Source: Nageia nagi (lineage: Eukaryota; Pinophyta). From it: 64,000 nucleotides of DNA. How positions within the stretch are numbered: the stretch's first letter is position 1; each line of letters opens with the position of its first letter. The notes beneath the pieces are model-generated. The model was not told the origin of the DNA. It searched no databases and worked only from the letters and a program-made list of their open reading frames with translations. Where the stretch lies: contig JBITNC010000001.1 of the NCBI GenBank assembly GCA_050084985.1, positions 156,364,001 to 156,428,000 of the forward strand, given 5' to 3'. Positions 1-12,800 of this stretch are shown piece after piece. The position numbers and the translations under genes are program-made.

Positions 1-699
1 GTTTTTCAATAATGCTATGCTTTATTTTTCTAGTTTGATGCTCACTTCAAGATGTTTTGACATAGTTCATTGGTTAAACTAAGATGGAAAGTGTAAAAAG
101 TTACCCAAGAAACCAAGGGTGAATTGGTGACTGGAAGGGAAGGGTAAGAGTGAGAAAATGATTAGCGTTAGTTTGCTAACAAACCTTAATTACCACCATA
201 AATCATGTAGTTACATAGTAGAATAATTAGTCCTGAATGTCGATTTTCATGATGAATGTGTGTTTGTGGATGTGTGTGGATTAACAATTATCCTACAAAT
301 TGAGATGACCATCATAGGTAAGAGGTGTGATTGATTTTTTATTTCAAATTTTCACATTTTAAATTTTAAAAGAGAAGGCAAGGAATATTCCTTTCCTTTG
401 AATTTAAATTTTTACTTATAGTTGTTAGTAAAGTAAAGTGAAAATTAAAACAATAATAGTTAAGAAAGGATTAAGGTCACCTTGTGATGTTACAAGATAT
501 TTAATGGTTATGAAAAATAATTGGGTAATGACCCTACTGATTTCCTTGTGTTAGGTATGGAAAATGGTTGGCACTAATTTTTTAGTTAATAAAAAAGGTT
601 CCAAGGTATTAAATGCCATTTCAATCCTCAACAACTTTAATCAAACCTATGCCAAAAATCATTGAAAGGATGAAGAGCCTTTCACTTAAACATACTTGA

Positions 700-840
700 A
701 CCTCTTTAACTATAAATAAGAGGGTGGAATATTATAAATATACACACACCTATCTATTATCATTTTATTCTTGTTATTTTCAATCTTGAGTGTATAATTA
801 CTTGAGGAAAAGAAGCCCTTCTCTCTCTCCAATTCCAAGT
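700..840 (+). promoter_or_regulatory. TATA-type promoter-like segment, possible LTR remnant
   Basis: A TATA-like CTATAAATAAGAGG at about 710 is followed by a T-rich stretch and a CT-rich tract near 817-830, the layout of the U3/R part of many plant LTRs. The flanks 1-700 and 841-1331 show no coding frame or paired repeat. No second LTR copy was found in the window, so this is a weak call from motif layout alone; it could be chance in AT-rich DNA. Confidence 0.25.
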
Positions 841-1331
841 GCATTCTTTTGCATTTCTAAAATGCCTAGTTAAAGTAGTCTTATTTTGAAGTTATTTAAT
901 GCGTTATATGAAAGTATTGTTGAATAGAGGTCTTATACTATTTAAAGAGATGTATTATTTATTTTATTTGACATAATGCATGTGAAGGTTGATACCTTAT
1001 CTTTTCCTTAAAAAATAAAGGAGTAGGATTTTATTATTTTTCCTTTATTTAAATCTAGTGTTGAGAAGTTCCAAATACAATTGTATTAAGTATATTGTGA
1101 TATTATTAATAAGACTAGTTATATAATTCTTAACACAAGATTGGTTGTGGAAGGCTATGCCTTGAAGGAAATTCCCAAGTCTTTTCTTATATTTTTACTT
1201 CACTACCTATTGCCATGAAATGGCAATCTTGGAAAATGATACTCAGGCTCCATAAAATGTTTTCTCCCATGTGCGGCTGTTTTGGCATTTACAATCACAA
1301 TATTTGATAGGAATATATTATTTTCTACTCG

Positions 1332-1870
1332 TTGATGAGTCTCATGCCTTCTCTCCGAGCTCACACATTGTTAAACGTTGTAAAGGATTCAGAGTTTGGC
1401 GCTTGTTTTCTTAACACCCATTCAGATAACCCACTCTGTGCGTATTCTGCCATCATTGCATTCCATGAAACTCATTTCAGTTTTCCTATTGTCAGGCAAT
1501 TTTTGATCTTTTTGTATCATTTATATTTTTCATATCAAGTGTTCACGACCACATTATCTGATTTGAAATCATTTTCAACTACACTTTCATGGATTGTCAT
1601 ATTTTCTATAGATCCCACGATGGCAACCAAAGATTCAGAGTTTGGTTTTACAGGAATGCACCCTTTAGTATATCCATTTTTATCTGCATATCCTTCCATC
1701 ATTGATGTCCATGAGTAAGATTTACAAAAAGTTGTTATCAAACAATTCCCAAACCTTGTGTATCTTTTACAGGCATTCGCTGCCATAATGTCCATTTGGA
1801 AATTAATGCGACTACTCTTTGATATATATTCAATAACTACTTCAGAAATTCTCTTACATAACCTCAAGGA
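1332..1870 (-). pseudogene. Pentatricopeptide-repeat (PPR) protein pseudogene fragment
   Basis: Read on the minus strand this stretch carries degenerate PPR repeats. Around 1535-1867 the open frame contains SWTSMMEGYA, then KPNSES, then HESVVENDFKSDNVVVNT, which match the plant PPR pattern of a 'SWT/NaMI.GYa' helix, a 'KPNs.tf' turn and an 'iHe.vi..Gf.sd..V.N.Lv' helix. Below 1535 another repeat follows (VSWNAMMAEYAQSG, then APNSESFTT, then EGMRL) across several stops and at least one frame change. PPR proteins bind organellar RNA; this copy is only two to three repeats long, without start, targeting peptide or C-terminal domain, so it is a dead fragment. The plus-strand ORF covering 1332-1718 is its shadow. 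Whether it is a retrocopy or a broken locus cannot be told. Confidence 0.7.
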
Positions 1871-4140
1871 TTTGAAATCATTGAAACAAATGTCACCTCC
1901 TTTGAGATAAAACAGGTAAGAAGATAATCAATGTTTTCATACACCCAAAATCATCACGTAGCATTCAGACGCCTGTTTCAGTATACTCCCATACGTTTTC
2001 TCATTTCTGAATCTTTGTATTTTGTAAGGTTTTTGTTTAGATAAATTTGTATAATTAACATAAATAATGTTTCCTTGAGTTTAGTGTAATCCCAACAGCG
2101 TATGAAGTTACATCGCCGAAAACATAAAAGGTTTAGTGTTTAGTAATTCACACTCCATATTCTAACATTTGTTGCAGATTTCAATTATGGTGCACGACTT
2201 GGAATAAAACTACTATATGAATCTTTTCCCTATTTTTAAAGTGATTTCCAAATGGTACTTCTTTTTATGAAGTTAATTAAAAAGATTTATAATAGATTTA
2301 TGTTAAATAAAAATGTTTCAAATGTTATGAATTCTTTAAGATACATAGTATGTGGAAGAAGTAAATAAGTGTATTAATTAAATACTAGATAAACCTTGTA
2401 GATATTATTATTTTGAGAAAATCCTTATATCAAATATAGTTGATTTTCAAAAAATGTAATATATGATAAAGGTATGATGAAGATTTTTACTTATGACCAA
2501 GGAAGAGAGGACCCAAATCCTCCTGAGGTCCATGAGCATAGTTTTTGAATAATAGTCATTTGCACTATTGGTCAAAATAATTCATAATGGGTTGTCCTCA
2601 TCCTCAACTCCAACTCTTCCCTAATACTCAACCCAATCTCCTTTGAACCTTGGAAGAAGTTTGAAAGATAAAGATGGAGATTCTACATCAAGTGGTCAAA
2701 GAAGGATCTATACCAAAGAATGAAGATAGAGATTAAGCTTGAAATCATTACCATGTATTGTTAATTTTGTAAAAATGGATCCTCACAATAAAAAAAATAA
2801 GTTACCCTTTTTCATTGTACACTAAGACTATTATGTAATTATTTTTGGTACTAACAAATGATGGAAATTTATGAATAAATATTTGTCCTAATATTAAGTT
2901 TCGATGGGTCCTTAATGTTAAATTAGGAATTTTTATGTATATAGTTAAAGAATGATTTTCAAGATAGTAAATGTGGGTATAGCTATAAAATTAAAGAGTA
3001 TAGAGAAGTGTAATATGATGGTTTAAAGATAAATAAATCACATTTTTGGAGAAGATTCTTATAAGGAAAGATAAAGTTCAATATATAGGTCTCATTATTT
3101 AATGAAGGGATAGGGACCCCATTATTCTCATGTATGGTTACTAATTATAAATTGAAAGGGTATTTAGTTTAAGAAGAATTATTACTAACCTTAGAATGTG
3201 TTCGCAAAAGGATCTTATACATCCATACTTAGTATAAATGGTAAGTTAAACCCTAAAACATATGTATGGAGTTCTCATTAAAAAGAAGAGGGTGATCTAC
3301 AATCAAAGGTAAACAAGGAGATTTTAGGGAACCTTACAAATCAAAGGTAAATACATGAGTAATGATAAAAGGAAAGTTAAACTCAAAAAAAATCTAAATG
3401 AAAGAGTCACCCCTAAGGAATCAATTTGACCAAAAAGATACTTTTGGATGTATTCAATAATGAAGAAAAATGGAGAGGAATATTCATTAGTTGAACCTCC
3501 CTTGCTAAATGACATTCCAAAAGAATATTCCTTGAGTATGGACAATTTTGCATTGCACTTCCTTGATAGCAGTAGCTAAATTTAGTGTCATCTAAAGGCA
3601 CGTTACCTAGTATGAGAACTTTTATAAAGTGGTATTAATTACATAGTACCATGTGTATGGGATATTTGTAAATCTATAGATCTCTTATGGCTTCCTAAAT
3701 AAGTTATATTGAATCTTCATGTATATGATATGGTATCGTTAGGTTATGAATGGTTTTTATAACCTTAATTAAAATTAATTAGACTATACAAACCATTTAA
3801 GGGTATTGTTTTGATACCCATGGCTCCCCAAGATATGGGTACGAAGATGCCAAATTTCATAGTGAACCTAGTTGATAGATATTTGCAGCTAGTGTCTCAT
3901 ATCCTCGATAAGGTATCAAATGAGGATAGCAGTTGATAAAACTATGATTACCAAGTGAAGGTAATTTAGTAGTCATACTTCTTGCAGTTAAGCACATAAG
4001 AGTATGACATCTTTTCCATAGGTGATGACATTTCCCACTCATAAGGAAGTTTTCCTTGGAAAAACTATTTGCTCTTATGATTCAAAAGGTTATCATCAGG
4101 TGAGGATGTGTAATTTAGTGGATATACATTCTCTTAGGTG
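1871..4140. other. Spacer, no recognisable feature
   Basis: AT-rich DNA with only short ORFs (3324-3545 and 3857-4042 on the minus strand) that show no family motif. No LTR pair, tandem array or RNA gene was seen. Confidence 0.5.
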
Positions 4141-4149
4141 ATATCATCC

Positions 4150-4860
4150 CTAAATATTTAACCACTATGTCATGTCTAAAATGTTTGTTGCATAGTTCAT
4201 GAAGTGGAAATTGTGGGATCACATTTAAGGCATCTCCTCAACATGATGAGCATTGTGGAGTGAACACCAGAAGAGATTTATTTAGGATTGGATAATCTAG
4301 ACTTTATCCAATATTTCCATGTGGGTGCTGACTAGCTAGTAGCATTAAAAAGCTCATGTGGATCGTCTGAATCCATTCTTAGATATTTTGAGTGTTTAAA
4401 CTAAATAAAAAAAATTAAGTCTAAAATTTAGGGTTTTAGATGTTTAAATTAAGAGGATGCATTACATTCTCCTAACAACACAATGTAACCTCATGTTCAT
4501 AGCTCTTAAAGTTAATAATATCAAGTTAATACTCTATCTTATAAGATATCAGATGTTAGTGATGGAAAAGCATGGTTAAAATCATTGTTAGAGCAATATT
4601 ATGATACTCCTAAAAGTAAGAGGCAGTTTGTAAGTATGGTTGTAGATATGTAAGCTAGGTACCATCAATTTGCATTCCGACAACATTATAATATAGTTTA
4701 AAGGTTTGGAAGAAGAATAAAGAGTTGGATAAGTCCTTCATGTAAAAAGAAAAGTGGGACTCGAAAGATGAAATCAAGTGACTTAAATATTGATGCCCAA
4801 AAACCTCCTATGTATGTATTTCGAAGATTAAAAAAGCATAGTCGACCTAAGATAGCATAA
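4150..4860 (+). pseudogene. Unrecognised coding-like remnant
   Basis: Two stretches on the plus strand stay open apart from a few stops. About 4213-4400 is one. About 4534-4860 is the other, with TAA at 4651-4653 and 4699-4701 and a final TAA at 4858-4860. The second contains VSDGKAWLKSLLEQYYDTP and ends in a very basic tail (RRLKKHSRPKIA). The composition looks more protein-like than the surrounding DNA, but I recognise no family. It may be a decayed exon of a host gene or part of an old element; chance is also possible. Confidence 0.25.
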
Positions 4861-5974
4861 TTTTAAGGTAAATAGTTTGAGTTTTAATTTTTTTCATAGA
4901 AACCATTTTTCAAAAATTTTGATTTGAATGCTACTTTGAATCTTTCTAGCAAATGATTGTGTTGAATTAGAATCAACATGTAGGTCTTTAACATTCTTGA
5001 GCATAGCTAATCAATTTGATGTTAGGGAAAATCAAAATTAAAATTAAAATTTGGGCATAAGAGTCAAGATCAATGTTAAAATTTAATTTTTGTACTCTTG
5101 TTACTACTTACATATGTAGATGTATATGAAACTATTAATAAAAAAAATGGTGAAGTCACACCTCAATTGAAACACATGTGCTTATTTTAATACCCTTAAC
5201 TATTCTTATATAGTTTTTTTGATAGATCAAGAATGTATTATTTTTCATCATAATATCAATTGTATTGATAGTTATGGATCACAATGTTGTATGTCGGAAG
5301 TATTCTTTCATTAGAATATTTATTAGCATCATAATATCTATGAAAGATTGATTTATAATCAAGTTGTGTAAGTTGGTAGTAAAATGGGTATATTAACAAT
5401 GAGTGGTCATAAAGTATCATATAAATTAACATGTAATTTTGAGATACCAACTTTTTCACTGAATTATTCATCCCTATAAATGCATTTTTTATTATCATGA
5501 ATTATAATACTTATGATAATGAATGAGACTACACCTAAAAAAATATCCTAAGAAAAATAGGCATGAATAGTTGTCGACATGAAAATGTCCTAAAATTAGC
5601 AATCAACCATAAAGTGTAGACTTGCATGATTAAATGTCCTACTATGAAAGGAAATAAAACATGAAATAAATGCAAAAAGGAGGCATAGAATCCTTATAAT
5701 AAATATTCAAGATCTCATATACATAGTGTAATTGAAGATACTTATGAAAAAAAGAATAAAGAATCCTATAAATAGTGCAAATGAAGATACTTGTAAAATA
5801 ATAATTCATTGAAGCAAAGAAACCTAATTAAAAAGAGTCACTAAAGGATATGGAAGCCTTTATTTCCCCAACGTAATTGAGATTGAATGAGCATAGGAGC
5901 CAAGATCATTGTTTTCCAATGGAAGTCTTGGTAACCATGATTTTGGCTCATATACTTACTTAATCTCAAATCAA

Positions 5975-6125
5975 AAAATAGAGCTTTCATTGATCATGAA
6001 CCTTAATATGCACCATTGATCATTAACCCTAATATAATTCATTAATCAAAAACCCTAATTATATTCAGAGCTCCATATAATTCACTAATCATGAATTGTA
6101 CTCACTGATCACGAACCTTAATATA
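5975..6125. repeat. Minisatellite 1, about 28-45 bp degenerate unit
   Basis: Four to five degenerate units share the core CATTGATCATGAACC(C/T)TAATATA, seen near 5985, 6015, 6042, 6084 and 6104. The array runs directly into the 23-bp array that follows. No coding role. Confidence 0.6.
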
Positions 6126-6265
6126 TACACCCATAAATTATATTATATATGTCTATAATATAACATAACATATATATGCTCATCGTATATCTATATATAC
6201 ACCCATAATATATTTATATATACACCCATAAAATATCTATATATATGCCCATGATATATTTGCAT
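6120..6265. repeat. Minisatellite 2, 23-bp unit
   Basis: Tandem units of 23 bp contain TATATACACCCATAATATA. The cores begin at 6176, 6199, 6222 and 6245, exactly 23 bp apart; two more diverged cores lie at 6127 and 6149. Confidence 0.8.
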
Positions 6266-6302
6266 GCAATTATAAGATGTAAAGTCTTTCATCTCATAAA
6301 AG

Positions 6303-6575
6303 GATCCTAGTTATAAATGCAGTAGAACCATTGAAAGGTTTGTAAATACTTTTAATAGCATGTATGTATGACTTGTATTGCATTATTCCTAGTTATGAAT
6401 GTAGTAGAACCATTGAAAGGTTTGTAAATACTTTTAATAGCATGAATGATTTATATTGCATTATTCATGGTTATGAATGTATCATAATCATTGAAAGGTT
6501 TATAAATAATTTTAATGGCATGTATTATTTTTATTGCATTATTCATGGTTATGAATGCAACATAACCAAATAGTA
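6303..6575. repeat. Minisatellite 3, 78-82 bp unit, about 3.5 copies
   Basis: The marker TTGAAAGG recurs at 6331, 6413 and 6491, giving periods of 82 and 78 bp; a partial fourth unit ends near 6575. The repeats leave a small plus-strand ORF (6364-6573) with a repeated 26-residue motif (DLYCII.GYEC..IIERF). This is the expected by-product of a 78-bp period and not evidence for a protein. Confidence 0.85.
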
Positions 6576-7229
6576 ATGACTACTTGTATTGCATTATTTC
6601 TCTGTAACATTATGAGGAAATGCATGTATTCAAAACTCTCTATAATCATTATAGAGTATCTTATATTGTTATTACAATGATTGGATGAATATGATATGAT
6701 TATATGAAATAAATTATTGGTATTTTTATCCATGGACATTGCAAATTCTATATTAAAAAATATTGAAATTACAACATAGAATTTGGACCCAGATTTCTCT
6801 AGTTTTATTCTTTACAATTATACAAGACTTATGAAAAATAGTTAAATACCATGATTATGCAGCATTAAAAAAAAGGATTTATAAATATCCTATTAATATA
6901 TGTAAATAATGATCAATTTTGTACAAATATTTACTAACAACAATATTTGAAAAATGAAATGAAACAAGATTTACTTTCCAATTGAAACCATGCACCATAT
7001 CATTTTTCCCTAGATTGAAATTTAAATAACAACTTTTAAATGTAGTCATAAACATAGTTGAATATACACAATCAAATATACATGTTTATCCCAAATGTTC
7101 AAGTCATAAACACTATCATGGCATGGCATAAATATTTATAATCAAATATACAATGTATGTCTCATAATTACAATTACAAACAATCTTCTCCAAGATTATA
7201 CATGGTCAATGGGATGGGAATGAAGCTTA
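6576..7229. other. Spacer, nothing recognised
   Basis: AT-rich DNA without a supported coding frame or repeat. If element A extends this far, its lost 3' LTR would have lain in or below this segment, but no copy of the sequence starting at 16308 is found here. Confidence 0.4.
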
Positions 7230-9900
7230 TTATTCTAAATTGTGTGGGAAGAAGGCCACATCTAGATAATACATAAATGAATATTTTTCATTTGTAGTCT
7301 TATTCAATTCATAAATCCATTTTCTATAGTGTTCCTTGTAAAACTTTCTATATATCTTCCTCCATGATTTCCACTGCTCTATTTTATTCCCATGCAGTGG
7401 GATGGTTTCAAATATAGGCAACTATTCTCCCTTACATTTTTTTGCCTCCATAAATAATTTATTATGTAGAGAGGGGCATTGGGTCATTCTAATGGCTTTA
7501 TATTTAAAAATATTCCTTCTTACTGAATCATGTATGTTCCTATTTTCAACTCCTTGGGTTACCTACCATAAAAATCAAAATTTGTAAGTTTCCACATCAA
7601 AACTAAAATGAAGTACAATGTACATCAAATCAAACTAAACTACAATGTACAAATTTGCATTTTATACATGAGTAATATCAAATAAACTAAACTACAATAT
7701 ACAAATTTAATATATAGTGTTTATTTACTTCAACAAATACTTGTAAATTTATGTTATAACAAATTATATGTAGAAAACTTTGAGGTATGAAAATATCCTA
7801 TAAGAATTTTATATATGTTGTATTTCAATTTCACCTCTTGAAATGGTTTGTTCCCTTTTTTTTCCTTGTTTACCAACAAGGTACAATTCCTTGAGGGTTT
7901 TATCCCTCCAAGAGAAATATTGGATTTATACCAAGCTAGTCCCTTTCCTTCATCCTTTTTGAAAGTAGAAGGAGTTATCCATGTGGTTGGTCTAGATCTA
8001 ATACCTAGTGTCTTCCTTAATGATCCTTTGTTTCCTTTTGGTATGTTTGCTTCATCAATTTCTTACATGGAAGAAGGCCTAAAACAATATTGTTAGGAAG
8101 AATAGGAGTCATAAAACAACAAACATTAAATTTAATACCTATCTATTTCTTTCATCCTCCACGTTTGTGAGAGATAAGTCCATCATCAAATTATTGTTTA
8201 GGTTTAGGTTACTTAATGTCCTAGCTTTGAATTCAATGACCCAATCATGCACATGTGAATCTATTACTCTTACCTCCTTATTTTCCATAATCTATATTTT
8301 TTACCCCTTTCAGGCCATCCATGCTTTGTCTAGAATGCCAAATTTGCACTCCAAGGATGCCTCAAATTCTTGCTCTATCTTATTTTCAAAATATTCCATA
8401 TGATATCAAGCTTCATGATTGAAAATCGAGAACTTTTGTTTGCCTTTATAATTTTTGTGAAATCTCTAATGGGGTCATATATCCATGATAAATCTAACTT
8501 TTCTAATTTCAAAATTTGTATAAAAAAATTAGACAACTCCTCAGTATAGTCTACCTCTAACAAATTGAAACTTCCTGCTATAGCGGGCATCTTAATCATG
8601 AGCTTGAAATTACCACCTAACCCATATTTAGTTTCTATTGTGTAGATTATTCTACCCATTTCTAATGAATACAACTATAGAGTAACATATTTGGGCAACA
8701 AAAGAGAAGTATCAAAAAACCCATAGCTCAAAATTATCATCCTCTCCTTGAGGAAGTACCAATCTTTAATCTTATTACCACCCTGCAGGTCATCCCATAC
8801 AATTTGGTGAAACCTATGTATATTTCTCCTCATAAGAATCCTTATGATTGGGGTAAACAATTTCTCCATGAACTCATAATATGAGCTATGCACTTGAGTG
8901 AGTACTAGCATCCTTGTGTCAATTGGTGTAGGAACTATGTAAGCAATCGTTAGCACTATAAACAATCCTCCATCGACCAAAAATTGTAAATTTTGATGGA
9001 TAATCAACCACCATAAATATGAGGAGTGCCTAAAATCTCTGTTATCAATGTTAAATATTTTTTTATTTCATTTGATATAAATATCACAAATTCATAGCAA
9101 ACCAAACCTTCAATGATATTAAAATAATCCTAACCATGGCCTCATCTATTTCTATTTGGGTTACCCAACTAAGAATAACTGCCAAAACTTGTAGGAGTTA
9201 TCTATCTTAGGATTTGTAAAACAATGCGACATCATAGCTCTAGAGAAGCTTTGTAATATTCTTAGAGTACCTTTGATCAATCTAGTTAATCATGTCTTCT
9301 CCATTTTGATAAAAATCTCTCTTTTCCTTATATTCCTTTATGATATATCTTTGCGAGTTGTGCCTTACGATAATGGTAGTAAGGAGTTATAGGAAGGTGA
9401 CTAAGTCATATGGCATAAAGTATACCACTCCCTAGTTAATCATCACATTATTCCTTGCTACCATCATTTTTTCTTTTCCAACAACCTTTAGCCTCTTGTG
9501 CATCAACAATGGCCCTTCTACATCCACGTGTTAGGTATCTATATGACTTCACACTCCCCCCTTAGTCTAGTTCACTCTAGGGCATTTTCCAAGTATTCTT
9601 CATGGATCTTTGATAACACTCATCTCCCTCCCTTGAAATACCCACATTCTACTCTGGTTTAGCCATTATGCTTAGAAATCTCTTAATAGCTCTAGTAACA
9701 TTAAGCCCCTTCTCAAGTGTGTTGCAAATAAAACTCCTCAAACTCCTTCACAACCTAGCATTGAAACAAATTCATCAAGTGTTGGAATGATAGACTTAGG
9801 GCTATGTTTTAAAGTTTGAGGGGTTCCAACTCCTTCTTATTAATGGTCATTAATGCATTATGAATATCAAAAATTATGTAGAATTTATCAAACTTGATAG
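7230..9900 (-). pseudogene. Degraded extra ORF downstream of element A integrase, function unknown
   Basis: A minus-strand coding remnant follows the integrase of element A in the same orientation. The best stretch is about 9058-8375, a single frame broken by one stop at 8675-8677; it includes FRHSSYLWWLIIHQN, then PTPIDTRMLVLTQVHSSYYEFMEKL and, after the stop, GGNFKLMIKMPAIAGSFNLLEVDYTEELS. A frame change near 8400 leads into a charged, probably coiled-coil segment (MEYFENKIEQEFEASLECKF). Further open pieces lie at about 8060-7830, 7510-7230 and, upstream, 9900-9100 (IIPTLDEFVSMLG). Tat and Athila elements are known to carry extra ORFs after integrase; this one matches them by position. I recognise no domain. 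It could instead be an unrelated captured gene. Confidence 0.4.
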
Positions 9901-10197
9901 GTAGGATGGCATTAAACTCAGCCGTATCAATTTTAAAAATAGGTGACATGTAAGCTATAAGGGTTTCTCAAGGAAATCCTTTGTTAAAAAGCCAATCCTT
10001 TGATAACATGTTTTGCTACCATTAAACTTAACTGCCACCATGCCTAATAAATGCAACCATTAATAGCTATCTAAATCCTAAGGAAACATGTTGATGGTAA
10101 ACATAATATATATATATATATGGTCAAATGAACATAATTAAAAAAGGACTATTTACATTGTACACATCTAGTGGGTGTTATGAAATCACACTATTAC

Positions 10198-11330
10198 CTA
10201 GTAATGATTGAGATGAATTTTGTTAACTGGTATAGGTAGTTTTTGAGATCTAGCAATGTATTTCATCTTGAATGCATTGTTCTACAAGGCTTCAGTGATG
10301 ATATATGGCCCACTCCATAAGGAGTCAAACTTTTCATGTCTCTCGAGATTTGCTCATTTTTCATCCCAATTTAAGACTATGTCACCAACTTCAAAATTTA
10401 CCCAGGAAGACTTCTTTATGTTGAACCATTTTTTCATAATGTTTTATCTATGCTAGAAAGCTTCATATGCTCTATTTCTATCTTCTTCTAGCTTGCTCAA
10501 TTGATTCATTTTGACCTTAATGGCTCAAAATCAGAATCTCTAAACTCCTATAAATATTTTAGTGTAAGCAACTCAAGATGAATAGGACATACTAGTCTTT
10601 TACCATAAACTAATGTATAGGGTGATGTCTTGATAGTTGATTTGATACTAATTCTATAAATCCATAATGCAAAGAGCAACTTTGTATGCCATTGCCTAAG
10701 ATTCTCTTCAATAGTTCTTTTGATTATCTAGGCTAAAGTTTTATTTGTTGATTTAGCCAACCCATTCCTTTATGGGTAATAATTTTAAGACAATATCTAG
10801 TAGATCTTGTACTCTATAGAAAACTCTAATAATTTAGCCCTGATGAATGTTGAACTATTATCTGATACAATGGTTTATAGGATGCCAAAATAAATGATTA
10901 ATCTTCTTAACATTTTTACCACTACCTCCTAATCTGCACTTTTGCATGGCATAGCTTCTTACCATCTTCTAAAGTAATCTATTGTACTCATAATGGACTT
11001 ATAACCCACTAAAGAATTTGGATTTATAACACTAATGAAGTCTAAACCACACTATTATAAATCTTCTACAATGACCATAAGTTTCAACAGCATGGCAGCT
11101 TGTCTTCTTTTTCCCACTTACCTATTACATTTGTCACATTTCTAGGATATCTTGAAAGAGTCTTGAAATATAGTAGGCCAATAATAGCTCACTTGCAAAA
11201 AAAACTTATTGTATTTTGACCACTATAATGTCCTCCAGAGAATCCATGTTGAAACTCATGTGGGATACTCTGAGCTTCATCCTAAGTTACACATCTTAAC
11301 AAGTTATGGTCAAATTTTTCCTATATAAAT
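10198..11330 (-). pseudogene. Element A integrase (HHCC, core and GPY/F tail)
   Basis: Minus-strand translation shows the N-terminal zinc-binding region at about 11290-11080 (HEFQHGFSGGHYSGQNTI, then RNVTNVIGKWEKEDKLPC). A decayed catalytic core follows, and then a well kept C-terminal GPY/F module at about 10430-10200 (KKWF, NFEVGDIVLNWDEK, ERHEKFDSLWSGPYIITEAL, PVNKIHLNHY). The enzyme inserts cDNA into the host genome. Several stops and frame changes make this copy inactive. The TAG at 10200-10198 is the natural end of the pol frame. Confidence 0.8.
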
Positions 11331-11539
11331 GGTCATCAATCATCACAAACTTCAATTCCTATATTCTAAATCTTCTTCTTTGAACTTTGTCTATATATAT
11401 AGGGCATTATCCAATTTTGAAATAAATAATATATTATTTGATCTAATCACTTTCCTCATTTGCATTCTCATTATCCGCAATGATAGTAATCATGTGTATC
11501 ATTTTTTCCATGTTTTCATATAGAGCTTCTCCTCTAACA

Positions 11540-12800
11540 AGCTGATTGGTCTTATCTCAACATCATATTCCATTATATTTGTTATCCAACTAGCTTTCTC
11601 TTCACCCAATTCTCCTTAGATAATATAATTTCTTACATTCATATGAATAGTATATATGATAATTTTATTTTGGGACAATAATGCTTAAACTTTTTCAATC
11701 CTTTCATAATAGAGAACACTTGGTTTTTAATAAATGAGTACTTCTCTTGATGTCTATGTAGTTTTTAAATATGAAATGTTATAAGATGTTTTTCTTCTTG
11801 GTCATTCTTATGTGCCAAAATGTTTGCAATGCTTTTCTCAACTCCATAAGCATACATAATAAAGTCTTTTAAAAAACCTAGATTTTTCAATATTGGAGCT
11901 TTTATGATTGCTAGCTTGATGTTGTGAAAAGCTTCTTTTGCTTCAGTAGACTAAGAGAATTGAGTATATTTCTTCAACATTGTAAGTAATTAGAGAAACA
12001 ATCTTGGAAAAGTCATTAATAAATTTTCTAACAAAATTGATTTGACTAAGAAATGATTGCAAGGCCTTTTTTATTTGAGAGTAGAGGCAATACCTCAATG
12101 GCTTTGGCCCTATTAAGATCAATTGCTAGCCCTTCTCCAAAAATAATATGACCAAGCAACTTTCTTTGGTTAACCATAAAAATTGATTTCTTGGGATTAA
12201 TGAAAATCTAAAATTGTATGCACTTTTCAAAAATTTACCTAAGGTGGTCTATATGATCCTTTGTACTTTTAGAAAACATAGTGATATCATCTAAATAGAC
12301 CAGGATAATCTTATTAATTAGCTCACCAAAGGTGTGGTCCATGGCTCTTTGAAATGTGGCCTTGGTATTAGAGAGACCAAAAGGCATTCTTTGAAATGCA
12401 AATATACCCTATTTTGTTGTGAATGTAGTTTTATATTGATCTTCATCTTTCATCCAAATTTGATTAAATCTTAAAAAAACCATCAATCATGGAGAAAATA
12501 ACATGCACTAGCAATAGTTTGCAAGATTTTTTCTATAGATGAGAGATAATTATCTTTGAGAGACACTTGATTCAGATTTCTAAAATCAATACAGAGTCTT
12601 ATTTCTTCACTTTTCTTTCTTATCAAGACCAAATTGGCCACCTATATAGAGTACTTAATAGGATAAATAATTTTGGTATTTAAGAGCATAAACAACTCTT
12701 GTTTCATTGCTTCCTTTATTCTTGGGTTCACTAGCCTTTGCTTTTTCTTGTATGGCTTTACATCTAGCATGAGTTCAATAGTGTGTTGAAACACATACTT
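11540..12800 (-). pseudogene. Element A reverse transcriptase and gypsy RNase H
   Basis: RT begins near 12790 (IELMLDVKPYKKKQRLVNP) and continues with KYSI.VANLVLIRKKSEEIRLCIDFRNLNQVSLKDNY. Further on are a 'qRMPFGLsN..ATFQRAM' region and the catalytic YLDD at 12297-12286. The connection segment reads AIDLNRAKAIEVLPL followed by SFLSQINFVRKFINDFSKIV in a second frame. The gypsy RNase H/tether follows, ending around 11540 with WITNIMEYDVEIRP. The enzyme copies element RNA into DNA. The aspartates of YLDD are intact, but stops and frameshifts elsewhere kill the frame. Confidence 0.85.

Noticed and set aside
1332-1718. Plus-strand ORF of 128 codons
   Set aside because: It overlaps the minus-strand PPR text and its repeated KDSEFG is the reverse reading of the PPR KPNSES turns.
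6364-6573. Plus-strand ORF with a repeated 26-residue peptide
   Set aside because: Explained by the 78-bp period of a noncoding minisatellite, a multiple of three.
7000-10190. The 3' LTR of element A
   Set aside because: No match to the sequence starting at 16308 was found here or further left, so none is annotated.
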